Numbered from the stretch's first letter, positions 1 through 8,681 are shown. The stretch: 9,159 bases of DNA from Fidelibacterota bacterium (GCA_012964275.1 DTUG01000169.1:1-9159); one strand, 5' to 3'. The notes: generated by a model from the sequence alone, not told the origin. Numbers and translations are program-made.

Positions 1-1
1 T

Positions 2-2629
2 GGCCAGACTACTGGGAAAATTTCAGGTTCAATTACTGATAAAATAACTTCTGAGTCGCTCCCTGGCACGAATATTTATCTTGAACAGACCTCTTATGGA
101 ACAGCATCAGATGGGGATGGTCGTTTTACTATAATCAATATTCCTCCTGGTAAATACACACTTAAGGTAGATATGATTGGTTATAAATCGGTTCGTTTGG
201 AAGCTGTAAATATCTCTGTGAATCGAACACTTTCATTGGATATTGAAATGGAACAAACGGTTATCGAGGGGGAAGTGGTTACCGTTGAAGTTGCACGGGT
301 GGCACAGAAAAAAGATCAAACCGGCACAATTAAGAATATATCGGGCGACGAGATCAATGCCTTACCGGTAGAAAGCGTCGGGTCTGTGATTAATATGCAG
401 GCCGGCGTGGTCAATGGGCATTTTCGCGGAGGCAGAAATACAGAAGTAACTTATATGATCGATGGGGTCCAGGTGGATGAACCATTCGGCGGCAGTGGTG
501 CTGCTGTTGAGATACAGCCGGAAGCGGTACAGGACCTGGAAGTGATCACTGGCACCTTTAACGCGGAATACGGACGGGCCATGAGCGGTGTAGTAAATTT
601 GATTACCCGGGATGGTGGACCGGAATTTGAGGGATCTGTATCTGGAGCACTTTCCTTTTATAATACCAGTAGTAAAGACAAAAATGGTAATGAAATATTT
701 ATTGGGCTGACACCTGACCTGAATCGTAGCCAGGATTTTAAATTTACCCTAGGTGGTCCATTGCTGGGTAAAAAGATCACCTTTTTCACCAACATGCGCT
801 TCCAGGATAACAGAGGACACCTGAACGGCTTTCGGATCTTTGCTGTTAATGATAGCAGTAATTTTTATTTTGATGACCCATCTCTATGGTATTCTTCAAA
901 GTCCGGTGACAGTACCTATGTGCCCATGAACACAGGAGACCATGTTTCACAATTATTTAAGCTTAGCTTCAACCTTTTCAAGGGTATCCGTTTCTCTTTT
1001 TTGAATTCTAACAACGACGACGGATGGTATTGGTATGATCACGCTTTCAAATACAACCCAGATGGACGGGCCAGGGGTCGTAAAGAGACACTCTACAACG
1101 CCTTTCAGCTGAACCAAATGATCACTCCCAAACTATTTTATGAGCTAAAGCTGTCTAGAATGGATTACACTAGCAGTACCCATGTCTACCAAGATCCGTT
1201 GGATAGCAGATATGTCCATGACAAATATCTTGAAAATTATGGATCAGGATTTTTCACTGGCGGGCAGCAGAAAGACCACAGTACGCTTACCATGATCGAT
1301 AACACTTTGAAGTTTGATATGACATGGCAGATCACTCATCGCCACAGTATCAAAATGGGTTTGTTAGGTATTGCCCATGACGTAGATCAAAAATGGCAAC
1401 AAATTCGTAACAAGTACGATGGTGAAGCAGTACAGGAAGATCTTTATGAGCCTATAGTGTATGGCGATTCTACTGTCTACGCTGATATTTACAAAGTTAA
1501 GCCGCAGGAGACTGCTGTCTATATCCAGGATAAAATGGAGTTTGATGAAATGGTTGTGAATGTAGGTTTGCGCTATGATGTCTTTGATCCTGCCAGCCCA
1601 TACCCGTCCAACCGCAGAAACCCGGCAAACCAACTGGTCTTGCCGGATTCCATGACTTCCGCCTATCCACAGGCTCCGGTCATTGAACAATTGAGTCCTC
1701 GTATTGGTTTTGCCTATCAGCTTGGAAATCAGGCAGTTTTGCATTTCAGCTATGGACATTTTTTTCAGATGCCTCCCTTGTATGCCATGTACCAGAATCA
1801 CAGTTTTTTAGTTGGACCAAATGATTATGGAACCACCATGGGCAATGTTCTTTTGGACCCTGAAAAAACCATCACCTATGAGATTGGGCTCTGGCAGGAA
1901 CTGACCCGCGGGCTGAACTTGGATGTAGCTCTCTTTTACCGGGATATTTATAATCTGCTCAGTACCAAAATTATCTCTACCTATAACCAGATCGAATATG
2001 GTCTCTATACCAACAAGGATTATGGCAATGCCCGGGGACTGGAAGTCAAGCTCGATCTGGGATACGGCGCTGTCAAGAGTATGGTGAATTATACGCTGCA
2101 GTACACGCGCGGCAACGCGGATTACCCTACACAGACGTTTGACCGGGCAGGCAATAACATGGACCCTGTTAACCGCTTTATTCCCATGAGCTGGGACCAG
2201 CGCCACACCCTTAATGGTACGATCATGTTTTTCGGTGAGAACTATGGTGGTACGGTAATAGCCTATTATAATTCTGGTTCGCCCTACACCTTTTCCCCGC
2301 AAAGCGAAAGTGTGCTTTCCAGGATTAATTTATACCCGAATAACGATTACAAACCCGCTACGTCCACTGTAGATGCAACTCTCTACTACAATTTTAAGCT
2401 AATGGAGCGCCTGCAGGGGAGAATTGACCTTACCATATACAACCTTCTGGACCGCTTGAATGAAAACTGGGTGGATGGACAGACCGGCCGTGCGTACACG
2501 GCTGTTATAAAAAATACAGATCTGGCTGGACACCGCAGTGATTTCAACAATTATGAAGACCGCATAAAGAACCCATCCATGTATTCTGCTCCCCGGATGG
2601 TGAAATTGGCAGTAGGAATTCAATTTTAA
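2..2629 (+). CDS. TonB-dependent outer-membrane receptor, 5' end cut by the window
   Basis: A large TonB-dependent receptor, predicted to import a bulky substrate (here perhaps glycan oligosaccharides) across the outer membrane using energy from TonB/ExbBD. The reading frame is open from base 2, well before the first internal ATG at 173, so that ATG is not the start. Of 875 visible residues, about 5-85 form a carboxypeptidase-regulatory-like (CarboxypepD_reg) beta-sandwich, with SGSITD, LPGTNIYLE and the PPGKYTLKV...IGY ending. A possible TonB box follows (EVVTVEV, about 91-97). The plug spans about 105-205, with RGGRNTEVTYMIDGVQV and NAEYGRAMSGVVNLITRDG. The rest is a beta-barrel ending in a terminal Phe (VKLAVGIQF), as expected for BamA-assembled barrels. 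The first visible residues, Gly-Gln-Thr-Thr, resemble a signal-peptide cleavage site, so probably only about 20 codons are missing. No SusD-like gene lies in the window, so calling it SusC would be too strong. The substrate cannot be read from the sequence. Confidence 0.93.
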   Translation, partial: GQTTGKISGSITDKITSESLPGTNIYLEQTSYGTASDGDGRFTIINIPPGKYTLKVDMIGYKSVRLEAVNISVNRTLSLDIEMEQTVIEGEVVTVEVARVAQKKDQTGTIKNISGDEINALPVESVGSVINMQAGVVNGHFRGGRNTEVTYMIDGVQVDEPFGGSGAAVEIQPEAVQDLEVITGTFNAEYGRAMSGVVNLITRDGGPEFEGSVSGALSFYNTSSKDKNGNEIFIGLTPDLNRSQDFKFTLGGPLLGKKITFFTNMRFQDNRGHLNGFRIFAVNDSSNFYFDDPSLWYSSKSGDSTYVPMNTGDHVSQLFKLSFNLFKGIRFSFLNSNNDDGWYWYDHAFKYNPDGRARGRKETLYNAFQLNQMITPKLFYELKLSRMDYTSSTHVYQDPLDSRYVHDKYLENYGSGFFTGGQQKDHSTLTMIDNTLKFDMTWQITHRHSIKMGLLGIAHDVDQKWQQIRNKYDGEAVQEDLYEPIVYGDSTVYADIYKVKPQETAVYIQDKMEFDEMVVNVGLRYDVFDPASPYPSNRRNPANQLVLPDSMTSAYPQAPVIEQLSPRIGFAYQLGNQAVLHFSYGHFFQMPPLYAMYQNHSFLVGPNDYGTTMGNVLLDPEKTITYEIGLWQELTRGLNLDVALFYRDIYNLLSTKIISTYNQIEYGLYTNKDYGNARGLEVKLDLGYGAVKSMVNYTLQYTRGNADYPTQTFDRAGNNMDPVNRFIPMSWDQRHTLNGTIMFFGENYGGTVIAYYNSGSPYTFSPQSESVLSRINLYPNNDYKPATSTVDATLYYNFKLMERLQGRIDLTIYNLLDRLNENWVDGQTGRAYTAVIKNTDLAGHRSDFNNYEDRIKNPSMYSAPRMVKLAVGIQF

Positions 2630-2634
2630 CAGTG

Positions 2635-5600
2635 ATGCGATTCGGTACTAAAGCTTTTACTGGTTTCCTGGTGATTTTTAATCTTATTCTGAGCCAGGGG
2701 AAAGAGTATGAAGGTCCCGAGGACTCTGCCGGGGACATTGCGGCTGAAAAAGAGGGCTATATGACAGGAAACCGAGTATTTATTTATTTTCGCAATACAA
2801 CGGAGCTTTCCGATTGGCCCAGGGTAAACGTTTCCAAATGGCCCAACAATCCAAATGGTTTAAAAATGACGGATGGGATCGGGTTGCTGGTGGGAGCCAA
2901 GGTTTATATTGAGGATGACGGCGATGGGGCCACAGTGGATACAATCCCACTGACGGAACTTGTTGATATTTATACCACAGACCACCACACGCTTTATTAC
3001 CTGCAGACCAGCTATCGGGAAGAAATGGACAAGGATCCCACGGGAACGGTGGAGTGGGGATTTTATCCTGTATTTGGATATTTCAACGAAACCGGGGAAT
3101 ACCCGGCACTATCCAACATCGAAAGTTCCTGGCCGATCAGCGGCTGGCCATCCACAGGCCTTGAGACAAAATGGCCCGGCGAGTGGAATGGCCGCTTCGG
3201 GAGGGGCGTTATTTATGCTGACCAGGCATGCTATTATGTGGTCAATGATGCCCAGGACCAGGAAAACTTGGGGGCGGAGGATAATGTGAAATATTTTCCA
3301 AGACCGGGTCACTATGTGGGTGATCTCAAACCCGATGTAACGATTCAGCCCGGTGTACCCTGGGGCGGACTCGGTATTCGTGTTGCTGTCCGGGGATTTC
3401 AGTGGAATAATCCCCAGGCACGAGATGCAATATTCTGGGAATATTCCATTGCAAATGTTTCTGATTATGATTTGAGGGATGTTGCCTTCGGATACTGGTT
3501 GGATAATGCTATTGGCGGGGATGGTGATGACGATCTGGGATACTTTAATAGGCAAGTGGATATGGCCTATTCCTGGGATATTAATGGCATCGGCGCCGGC
3601 GGGCTGCCGACCGGTGTCATGGGTTTTGCCTACCTGGAAAGTCCAGGGCTGGCATATGATTATATTGATAATGACTTCGATGGTTTAACGGATGAGAAGC
3701 GGGACAACGAACCCACTGCTATCGTTGGGCCCACAGATGGGATCACAAACCTGGATGCCTTCCTGGAATTTTACAAACTTAATGCCGAGGATTTAAGAAA
3801 CCATTGGGATGCGGACGAAGACCAAGATTGGGAAGACGGTGAAGATCTGAACAATGATGGTATTTACCAGTTATCAGAGTATTTTGGTGATGATATTGGC
3901 ATCGATGGTGTAGGACCCGGTGAGCTAAACTATTATGGTCCGGATCTGGATGGGTCAGAGTGCAATCATCAACCTGATTTCTCAGTCGGAGTTGGCTGCG
4001 AACCGAATTTTAACACCACCGATGTTTCTGAATCGGATATGGTGGGTCTGACCTCTTTCCAAATGTTTCCTATCCCCAGCCACGCCGCTTCCAATACTAC
4101 CCAGTGGTTTAAAAATGATCAAACCATGTGGGAGCTAATCGGTATTGATTCCCTGGAAGAATACGTAGACAATATCTCCAATCTGGTTGAAGTCTTTGCT
4201 TCCGGTCCATTTCCTCTATATCGGGGCCGGGTAGAACGAATTTCCATGTCGGAACTGCATTCCTATGATCCGCTGGCGGGACTTAACTCAGATAACCACA
4301 CTGCACCTGCATTATATGAACTCAAACGAATTGTCCAGGTCATTTATGAAAAGGATTACCGTTTTGCCCAGCCGCCTAAGATGCCAACCCTGACCGCAAC
4401 CGCCGGCGATGGTGAAGTGATCCTGACCTGGGATGATATTGCGGACACCAAAACCAGGGATCCATTTGTAGGGAATATAAATGACTTTGAAGGCTATAAG
4501 GTATATCGCTCAACGGATAAATACCTGTCCGATCCTGAGATCATCACCGATGGATATGGCACGCCCACGTTCAAAAAATCAATATACCAGTGTGACCTGG
4601 TTGATGGAAGGATGGGTTTCACCGATTTTGGGCTGGTGAATGGCGTCGGTTACAACCTAGGATATGATACCGGGATTACCCATATCTTTGTGGACAATAC
4701 GGTTCAGAATGGCCGGACCTATTACTATGCTGTCGTTGCTTACGATTACGGTGCCCCGCACATTGGTCCCGGCATTGCTCCATCGGAGAACAATACGGTC
4801 ATTGAACTGAATGAAGCGGAGGAAGTGCGATCCATCGGGAAAAATGTGGCCATTGTAATTCCTCACCAGCGTGCGGCAGGATATGTCCATCCCAAAGTGG
4901 AAACAGAGGACAATGACCATTTAGGAAGTGGAACTGTTACACCTTTGATTCGCGCCCAGGGAAGTTTGAAAACAGGCCATGATTATTATCTGACATTTGG
5001 TGTAGATACCATTGCCACCGTAAGCAGTTATGATCATGGTTTCGAATACGTGACCAATGGGATTTTCATTTATGATGAGACCGATAGCACAATTCTTGTT
5101 TACCAGGAAGATACATCGAAATATGTTGGCAACAATCTGATCTACAGGGATACACTTGAGTATTGGACCCTGAATCCGAGCGGTACGATTTTCACAGATA
5201 TTTTTGATGGAATGCAGGTAGAGATAGATCCCGGTGTTGAGACCCCATCTTACAATTATGCGAACTCTAATTGGATCAATGGTAGCGGAATCATGCGGAT
5301 CACACCTTCAATGGCGGAAGGGGTCAAGATGCCTTGGAAGTATAATATTGTTTTTACGGATGATGATTCAGCATATGTTGGTGTAGCCAGGTCTGGAACA
5401 GTAAGAGATGAAAATGGTTCATCTATAGGCGCTGATAAAATAACTGAACCTGCAATAAACTTCTATGTGCAGAATACGTCCTTTATAGATACTTCTACGG
5501 GCCAGTATGAGCTCATGGATGTTGTGGTCCATGATGTGAATAGTAATGATACTTTAGATCTTTTTGAAGATAGAATATTTGTTGGTGCTCCGACCGGCAC

Positions 5601-6093
5601 TCGATGGAGAGCTACTGCGTTTATCATTGATTTTCAGCTAGCGACTGAATCATCATATCCTGCATCTGGTAGTGTCTACCAGGTAGACTGGAAACGACCA
5701 TTTCATGAATCAGATACCATAAGGTTTTCGGTAACCGCAGATGATAATCTGGATAGATCTGCCATTGCATCAGATATGGACAGTATTAAGGTAGTGCCCA
5801 ATCCATATGTCATGACTAATATGATGGAATCGGCAGTCGCAAACCCCTTTTTAAATCAGCGCAGGCGGTTAATGTTCACGCATGTTCCGGCTGATTGCGT
5901 CATCAAGATTTTTACAGTAAGTGGTGTTCTCGTCGATGAAATCCTGGTCAGCAATGAACCGGAAAATGGAATTATTCATTGGGACATGCTGACCAAGGAA
6001 AACCTGGAAATTGCTGCCGGTATGTATATCTATCATATTGAGGCCCAGGAAACAGGGGATCAAAAACTGGGCAAGTTTGCAGTGATCAAATGA
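2635..6093 (+). CDS. Large secreted protein with fibronectin-III-like module and T9SS sorting domain
   Basis: A predicted surface or secreted protein of about 1152 residues with no recognised enzymatic domain. Either ATG at 2635 or the adjacent in-frame GTG at 2632 could be the start; ATG is preferred. A signal peptide (hydrophobic FTGFLVIFNLIL) ends near Ser-Gln at about 20-21. Residues about 40-340 form a Trp/Gly-rich region with no assigned family. Acidic calcium-loop-like motifs follow: DNDFDGLTDE near 346-355 and an EF-hand-like loop beginning DLNNDG near 405-416; another lies near 968-979. A fibronectin-III-like module spans about 581-706 (GEVILTW, FEGYKVYRS, YYYAVVAYDYG). The last ~100 residues look like a T9SS type A sorting domain: VVPNPYV, a beta-rich core (CVIKIFTVSGVLVDEI), AAGMYIYHIEA and the terminal KLGKFAVIK. 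It follows the receptor by 5 nt and overlaps the PorV-like gene, suggesting it is cargo of that machinery and perhaps a partner of the receptor. Glycan binding is inferred from context only. Confidence 0.9.
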   Translation: MRFGTKAFTGFLVIFNLILSQGKEYEGPEDSAGDIAAEKEGYMTGNRVFIYFRNTTELSDWPRVNVSKWPNNPNGLKMTDGIGLLVGAKVYIEDDGDGATVDTIPLTELVDIYTTDHHTLYYLQTSYREEMDKDPTGTVEWGFYPVFGYFNETGEYPALSNIESSWPISGWPSTGLETKWPGEWNGRFGRGVIYADQACYYVVNDAQDQENLGAEDNVKYFPRPGHYVGDLKPDVTIQPGVPWGGLGIRVAVRGFQWNNPQARDAIFWEYSIANVSDYDLRDVAFGYWLDNAIGGDGDDDLGYFNRQVDMAYSWDINGIGAGGLPTGVMGFAYLESPGLAYDYIDNDFDGLTDEKRDNEPTAIVGPTDGITNLDAFLEFYKLNAEDLRNHWDADEDQDWEDGEDLNNDGIYQLSEYFGDDIGIDGVGPGELNYYGPDLDGSECNHQPDFSVGVGCEPNFNTTDVSESDMVGLTSFQMFPIPSHAASNTTQWFKNDQTMWELIGIDSLEEYVDNISNLVEVFASGPFPLYRGRVERISMSELHSYDPLAGLNSDNHTAPALYELKRIVQVIYEKDYRFAQPPKMPTLTATAGDGEVILTWDDIADTKTRDPFVGNINDFEGYKVYRSTDKYLSDPEIITDGYGTPTFKKSIYQCDLVDGRMGFTDFGLVNGVGYNLGYDTGITHIFVDNTVQNGRTYYYAVVAYDYGAPHIGPGIAPSENNTVIELNEAEEVRSIGKNVAIVIPHQRAAGYVHPKVETEDNDHLGSGTVTPLIRAQGSLKTGHDYYLTFGVDTIATVSSYDHGFEYVTNGIFIYDETDSTILVYQEDTSKYVGNNLIYRDTLEYWTLNPSGTIFTDIFDGMQVEIDPGVETPSYNYANSNWINGSGIMRITPSMAEGVKMPWKYNIVFTDDDSAYVGVARSGTVRDENGSSIGADKITEPAINFYVQNTSFIDTSTGQYELMDVVVHDVNSNDTLDLFEDRIFVGAPTGTRWRATAFIIDFQLATESSYPASGSVYQVDWKRPFHESDTIRFSVTADDNLDRSAIASDMDSIKVVPNPYVMTNMMESAVANPFLNQRRRLMFTHVPADCVIKIFTVSGVLVDEILVSNEPENGIIHWDMLTKENLEIAAGMYIYHIEAQETGDQKLGKFAVIK

Positions 6094-7160
6094 GCAGAAT
6101 CATTAAATCAAATATTTTTGCGATTGTCATATGCTGTATGACCTGGTTATGCGGACAAACGATAAATAGATACGGAACCACTGCTGCTAATTTTTTAGAG
6201 ATTGGTGTGGGTAGTGGTCCCAGTGCAATGGGGGAAGCCTATGTAGCTGTGGCAAATGATGTTTCATCCATTTACTGGAACCCGGCAGGACTGGCCAGTT
6301 TATCGAAGCCCTCCGCGCTTTTTATGGTGCAGCCCTGGCTTGTTGATATAGACATGCTTTTTGCTGGCGCTGCCATTGTGGTGCCGAGGGTGGGCGTATT
6401 TGGTATTGGAATTACCCAGTTAGATTATGGTGAGATGGATGTGACCACTCTGGAGTATCAAGATGGTACAGGAGAAAAGTTCAGAGCGACAGACATGGCC
6501 GCATCCTTCACATTTTCAAGAAAGATCGTACCCTGGTTCTCATTTGGTTCAACTTTGAAGTATGTTAAGTCCAATATCTGGCATAGCTCCGCAAGTGCCT
6601 TTGCGGTAGATCTTGGTGTCCTTGTTAATACTAAGTTTTTCTCATTTTCAGGCGAGGATAAGAATGGTATGAATATTGGGATGAGCATATCAAACTTTGG
6701 TACCCGCATGAAGTATGATGGAATTGACAATTATCAGCCCATTGATATTTCTGAGTTCGAGGAAGGTAATTACGGCGATGTTGCCGGTCAGTTCAGAACA
6801 TCTGAATGGGAATTGCCTCTTCTTTTCCGGATCGGAGTTTCAATAAAACCCATAGCCACAAGTTTTATGAACCTGACGCTTGCTGCAGATGCGCTGCACC
6901 CGAATAATAACGCTGAGTCTGTAAATGTTGGTGCCGCTTTAGACAATAAAATTCCCGGATTTGGTGAAATAAGTATCAGAGGAGGGATGAAAGGCGGCAT
7001 GAATAACTTATTTACAGAAAATACTGATTTTGGCGTTACAGCTGGTGCGGGAGTCAAATTTTATTATCTTGGTAACAGAGTAATCACCATAGATTACGCA
7101 TACAAGACCATGGGAGTCCTGGGGAATGTCCAAACTTATACTGTTGGTTTTTCAATTTGA
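6090..7160 (+). CDS. PorV/PorQ-family outer-membrane beta-barrel protein
   Basis: A 356-residue outer-membrane barrel of the PorV/PorQ (UPF0164-like) family, distantly similar to FadL. In T9SS, PorV carries cargo from the SprA translocon to the attachment complex, and PorQ works with PorZ at the surface. A signal peptide with a Cys-rich end (AIVICCMTWLCG) precedes Gln23. The family signature lies at about 37-69: EIGVGSG, then AMGEAYVAVAND and the hallmark YWNPAGLA. Alternating beta-strands follow, with ADALHPNNNAESVNVGAA (about 266-283), another typical family segment. The end, VQTYTVGFSI, is beta-strand-like but finishes in Ile rather than Phe. The ATG overlaps the previous stop codon (ATGA), so translation is probably coupled to the T9SS cargo gene. 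Such paralogs are common in FCB genomes, so this is probably a cargo-specific accessory rather than the core PorV, but PorV and PorQ subtypes cannot be told apart here. Confidence 0.88.
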   Translation: MSRIIKSNIFAIVICCMTWLCGQTINRYGTTAANFLEIGVGSGPSAMGEAYVAVANDVSSIYWNPAGLASLSKPSALFMVQPWLVDIDMLFAGAAIVVPRVGVFGIGITQLDYGEMDVTTLEYQDGTGEKFRATDMAASFTFSRKIVPWFSFGSTLKYVKSNIWHSSASAFAVDLGVLVNTKFFSFSGEDKNGMNIGMSISNFGTRMKYDGIDNYQPIDISEFEEGNYGDVAGQFRTSEWELPLLFRIGVSIKPIATSFMNLTLAADALHPNNNAESVNVGAALDNKIPGFGEISIRGGMKGGMNNLFTENTDFGVTAGAGVKFYYLGNRVITIDYAYKTMGVLGNVQTYTVGFSI

Positions 7161-7169
7161 TCATGGGCC

Positions 7170-8651
7170 ATGGATCGGCTATTCCGTTTAGGTTTTCTTT
7201 TCAACTTTTGTTTTATTGGCTGTTCAGTCCAGCCCGAAGTTCCTGAAGAACGTATCCTGGCCAAAGTTGGATCCTGTATCATTACCAGACAGGAATTCAT
7301 TCGCCGGGCTGAGTATGCGCTACGTCCCGCTTACTGCAGGCAGGCAAACTATATCCATAAAAAAATTGTCCTGAATTCATTGATCGCTGAAAAGTTAACT
7401 GCTATGGAATTTGATAAGAAATCAGATGCAGGAATGGGTGGTGATCACTTAGAGACCCTTCTCAAAGGCCGTAGGGAACAGGCCATGCGTCAAATCTATT
7501 TTGCAGAAGAATTTCATTCAAAGGCCAATGTTTCAGATAGTGAGATTAAGCCAGCGTACAAACTGGCAGGACGAAAGGTTAATGTAGAATTTTTAAATCT
7601 TCCCGACCTGGAAATAGCAAGTAGAATTAAAGATCTGGTGTCGAAAGATGTTACTCTGGACTCGATCCATAATAATTTATGGGGTGGGCCCGCACCATCC
7701 CGTGAGATTAGATGGTTTGATCGTGAGCAGGATGAGGTTTACCAGGCATTATTTACAAATGATATTAAGAAAGGCCAATTGTTGGGACCTTTCAAGACAG
7801 AAGACAATACCTATATTATGATGATGGTCAAAGGTTGGACAGATCAGGTGGCAATTACAGAATCAGAACAGAACCAACGCTGGGATGATGTAAAAGAACG
7901 GATCACTGATCAAAAAGCCAAAAAATCCTATATTCAATGGGTGGAAGACCTGATGAGCGGCAAGGAAATGAATTTAAACCCTGATGTCTTTAATGTTTAT
8001 GCGGATCGGGCAGCAGATTTTTTCTTTAAAATGGATTCTGCCAAACAAAATGCCCTGAACCAGGCAATCTGGAATGAGCCGGAGATTCTTGATCAACCAA
8101 CTTTTATAACAGATAGGGATGATGAGTTAAATCCAAATTCGATCCTATTGGAATACGATGGGGAGGCCTGGACCATAAATGATTTTAATGAAGAACTAAG
8201 ATCGCATCCTTTTGTTTTTCGCAAAAGAAAAATGAACCGTAGCGAATTTTCAGCCCAGCTCCGGCTGGCCATCGCTGATATCTTCCGTGATATTGAAATA
8301 ACGAGGCAGTGCTACAGAGCAGGTTATAATAGACATTGGAGTGTGAACACTTACGTGGATATGTGGCGCCAAGCATCATCCAGCCGAAGATATGGGGTAC
8401 ACGTGAGATCAAAATACAAAGAGATCAATAATCAGGAGCAATGGCTGGAATTCATGAACCCTATCATTGATTCGCTCCAGGCAGTTTATTCCCAGCAGAT
8501 CAAAATTAACATGGAAGCCTTTGAATCTATTAAACTGACGGCGACCGACATGATCGTCACCCAGCGTGGCGTGCCATACCCTACCGTGGTTCCGTCTTTC
8601 CCCATTATTACAACGGATAATCGCCTAGATTATGGTTCAACCATAGAATGA
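7170..8651 (+). CDS. SurA/parvulin-like periplasmic chaperone, putative lipoprotein
   Basis: A 493-residue protein with the layout of SurA/PpiC-type folding factors, which escort outer-membrane and secreted proteins through the periplasm. A short signal sequence ends in FIGC (Cys18), a passable lipobox although Phe at -3 is unusual; lipidation is likely but unproven. Residues about 28-130 resemble a SurA N-terminal helical chaperone region (AKVGSCIITRQEF start). About 135-225 is parvulin-like, with IRWF, YQALFTNDIKKGQLLGPFKT and a closing strand YIMMMVKGW. The family's usual early histidine (ARHIL type) is absent, KVNVEFLNL standing in its place, so isomerase activity is doubtful. About 230-450 is mainly helical and contains a second chaperone-like start (LLEYDGEAWTINDFNEEL, about 326-343). 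The tail after 460 looks disordered. ATG 7170 lies 9 nt after the PorV-like gene; no clear Shine-Dalgarno sequence is seen. A role in folding products of this operon is inference. Confidence 0.8.
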   Translation: MDRLFRLGFLFNFCFIGCSVQPEVPEERILAKVGSCIITRQEFIRRAEYALRPAYCRQANYIHKKIVLNSLIAEKLTAMEFDKKSDAGMGGDHLETLLKGRREQAMRQIYFAEEFHSKANVSDSEIKPAYKLAGRKVNVEFLNLPDLEIASRIKDLVSKDVTLDSIHNNLWGGPAPSREIRWFDREQDEVYQALFTNDIKKGQLLGPFKTEDNTYIMMMVKGWTDQVAITESEQNQRWDDVKERITDQKAKKSYIQWVEDLMSGKEMNLNPDVFNVYADRAADFFFKMDSAKQNALNQAIWNEPEILDQPTFITDRDDELNPNSILLEYDGEAWTINDFNEELRSHPFVFRKRKMNRSEFSAQLRLAIADIFRDIEITRQCYRAGYNRHWSVNTYVDMWRQASSSRRYGVHVRSKYKEINNQEQWLEFMNPIIDSLQAVYSQQIKINMEAFESIKLTATDMIVTQRGVPYPTVVPSFPIITTDNRLDYGSTIE

Positions 8652-8681
8652 AAAATGAGGCATATGTTCATTCTTTTTTTT
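8645..8681 (+). other. Hairpin followed by a T-run at the chaperone/GH16 junction
   Basis: AGAATGAA (8645-8652) is perfectly complementary to TTCATTCT (8667-8674), giving an 8-bp stem with a 14-nt loop followed directly by seven more T residues. The stem contains the upstream gene's stop codon and the loop contains the GH16 start codon. It has the outline of an intrinsic terminator or attenuator, but the stem has few G-C pairs and the loop is long, so it would be weak. The T-run also encodes the Leu/Phe-rich signal-peptide core, which may alone explain it. Confidence 0.2.

Noticed and set aside
173..175. ATG 173 as the start of the TonB receptor
   Set aside because: The same frame is open back to base 2 and encodes most of a CarboxypepD_reg-like domain that would be cut in half by starting at 173.
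1364..2302. Two long antisense open frames opposite the TonB receptor
   Set aside because: They lie wholly inside a well-supported receptor gene, have no recognisable motifs, and look like shadow frames of the coding strand.
3109..3555. Antisense open frame, and nearby alternative + frames, inside the large T9SS protein
   Set aside because: The main frame shows continuous protein character through this region; the others have unnatural composition and no family signature.
36..5445. A 14-nt exact direct repeat, CTGATAAAATAACT, at 36-49 and 5432-5445
   Set aside because: Both copies encode Asp-Lys-Ile-Thr inside unrelated genes, and one match of this length in about 9 kb is plausible by chance.
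8674..8681. Run of eight T as a phase-variation tract in the GH16 gene
   Set aside because: Eight T is short, and it encodes Leu-Phe-Phe in a signal-peptide core where such codons are expected; nothing else suggests switching.
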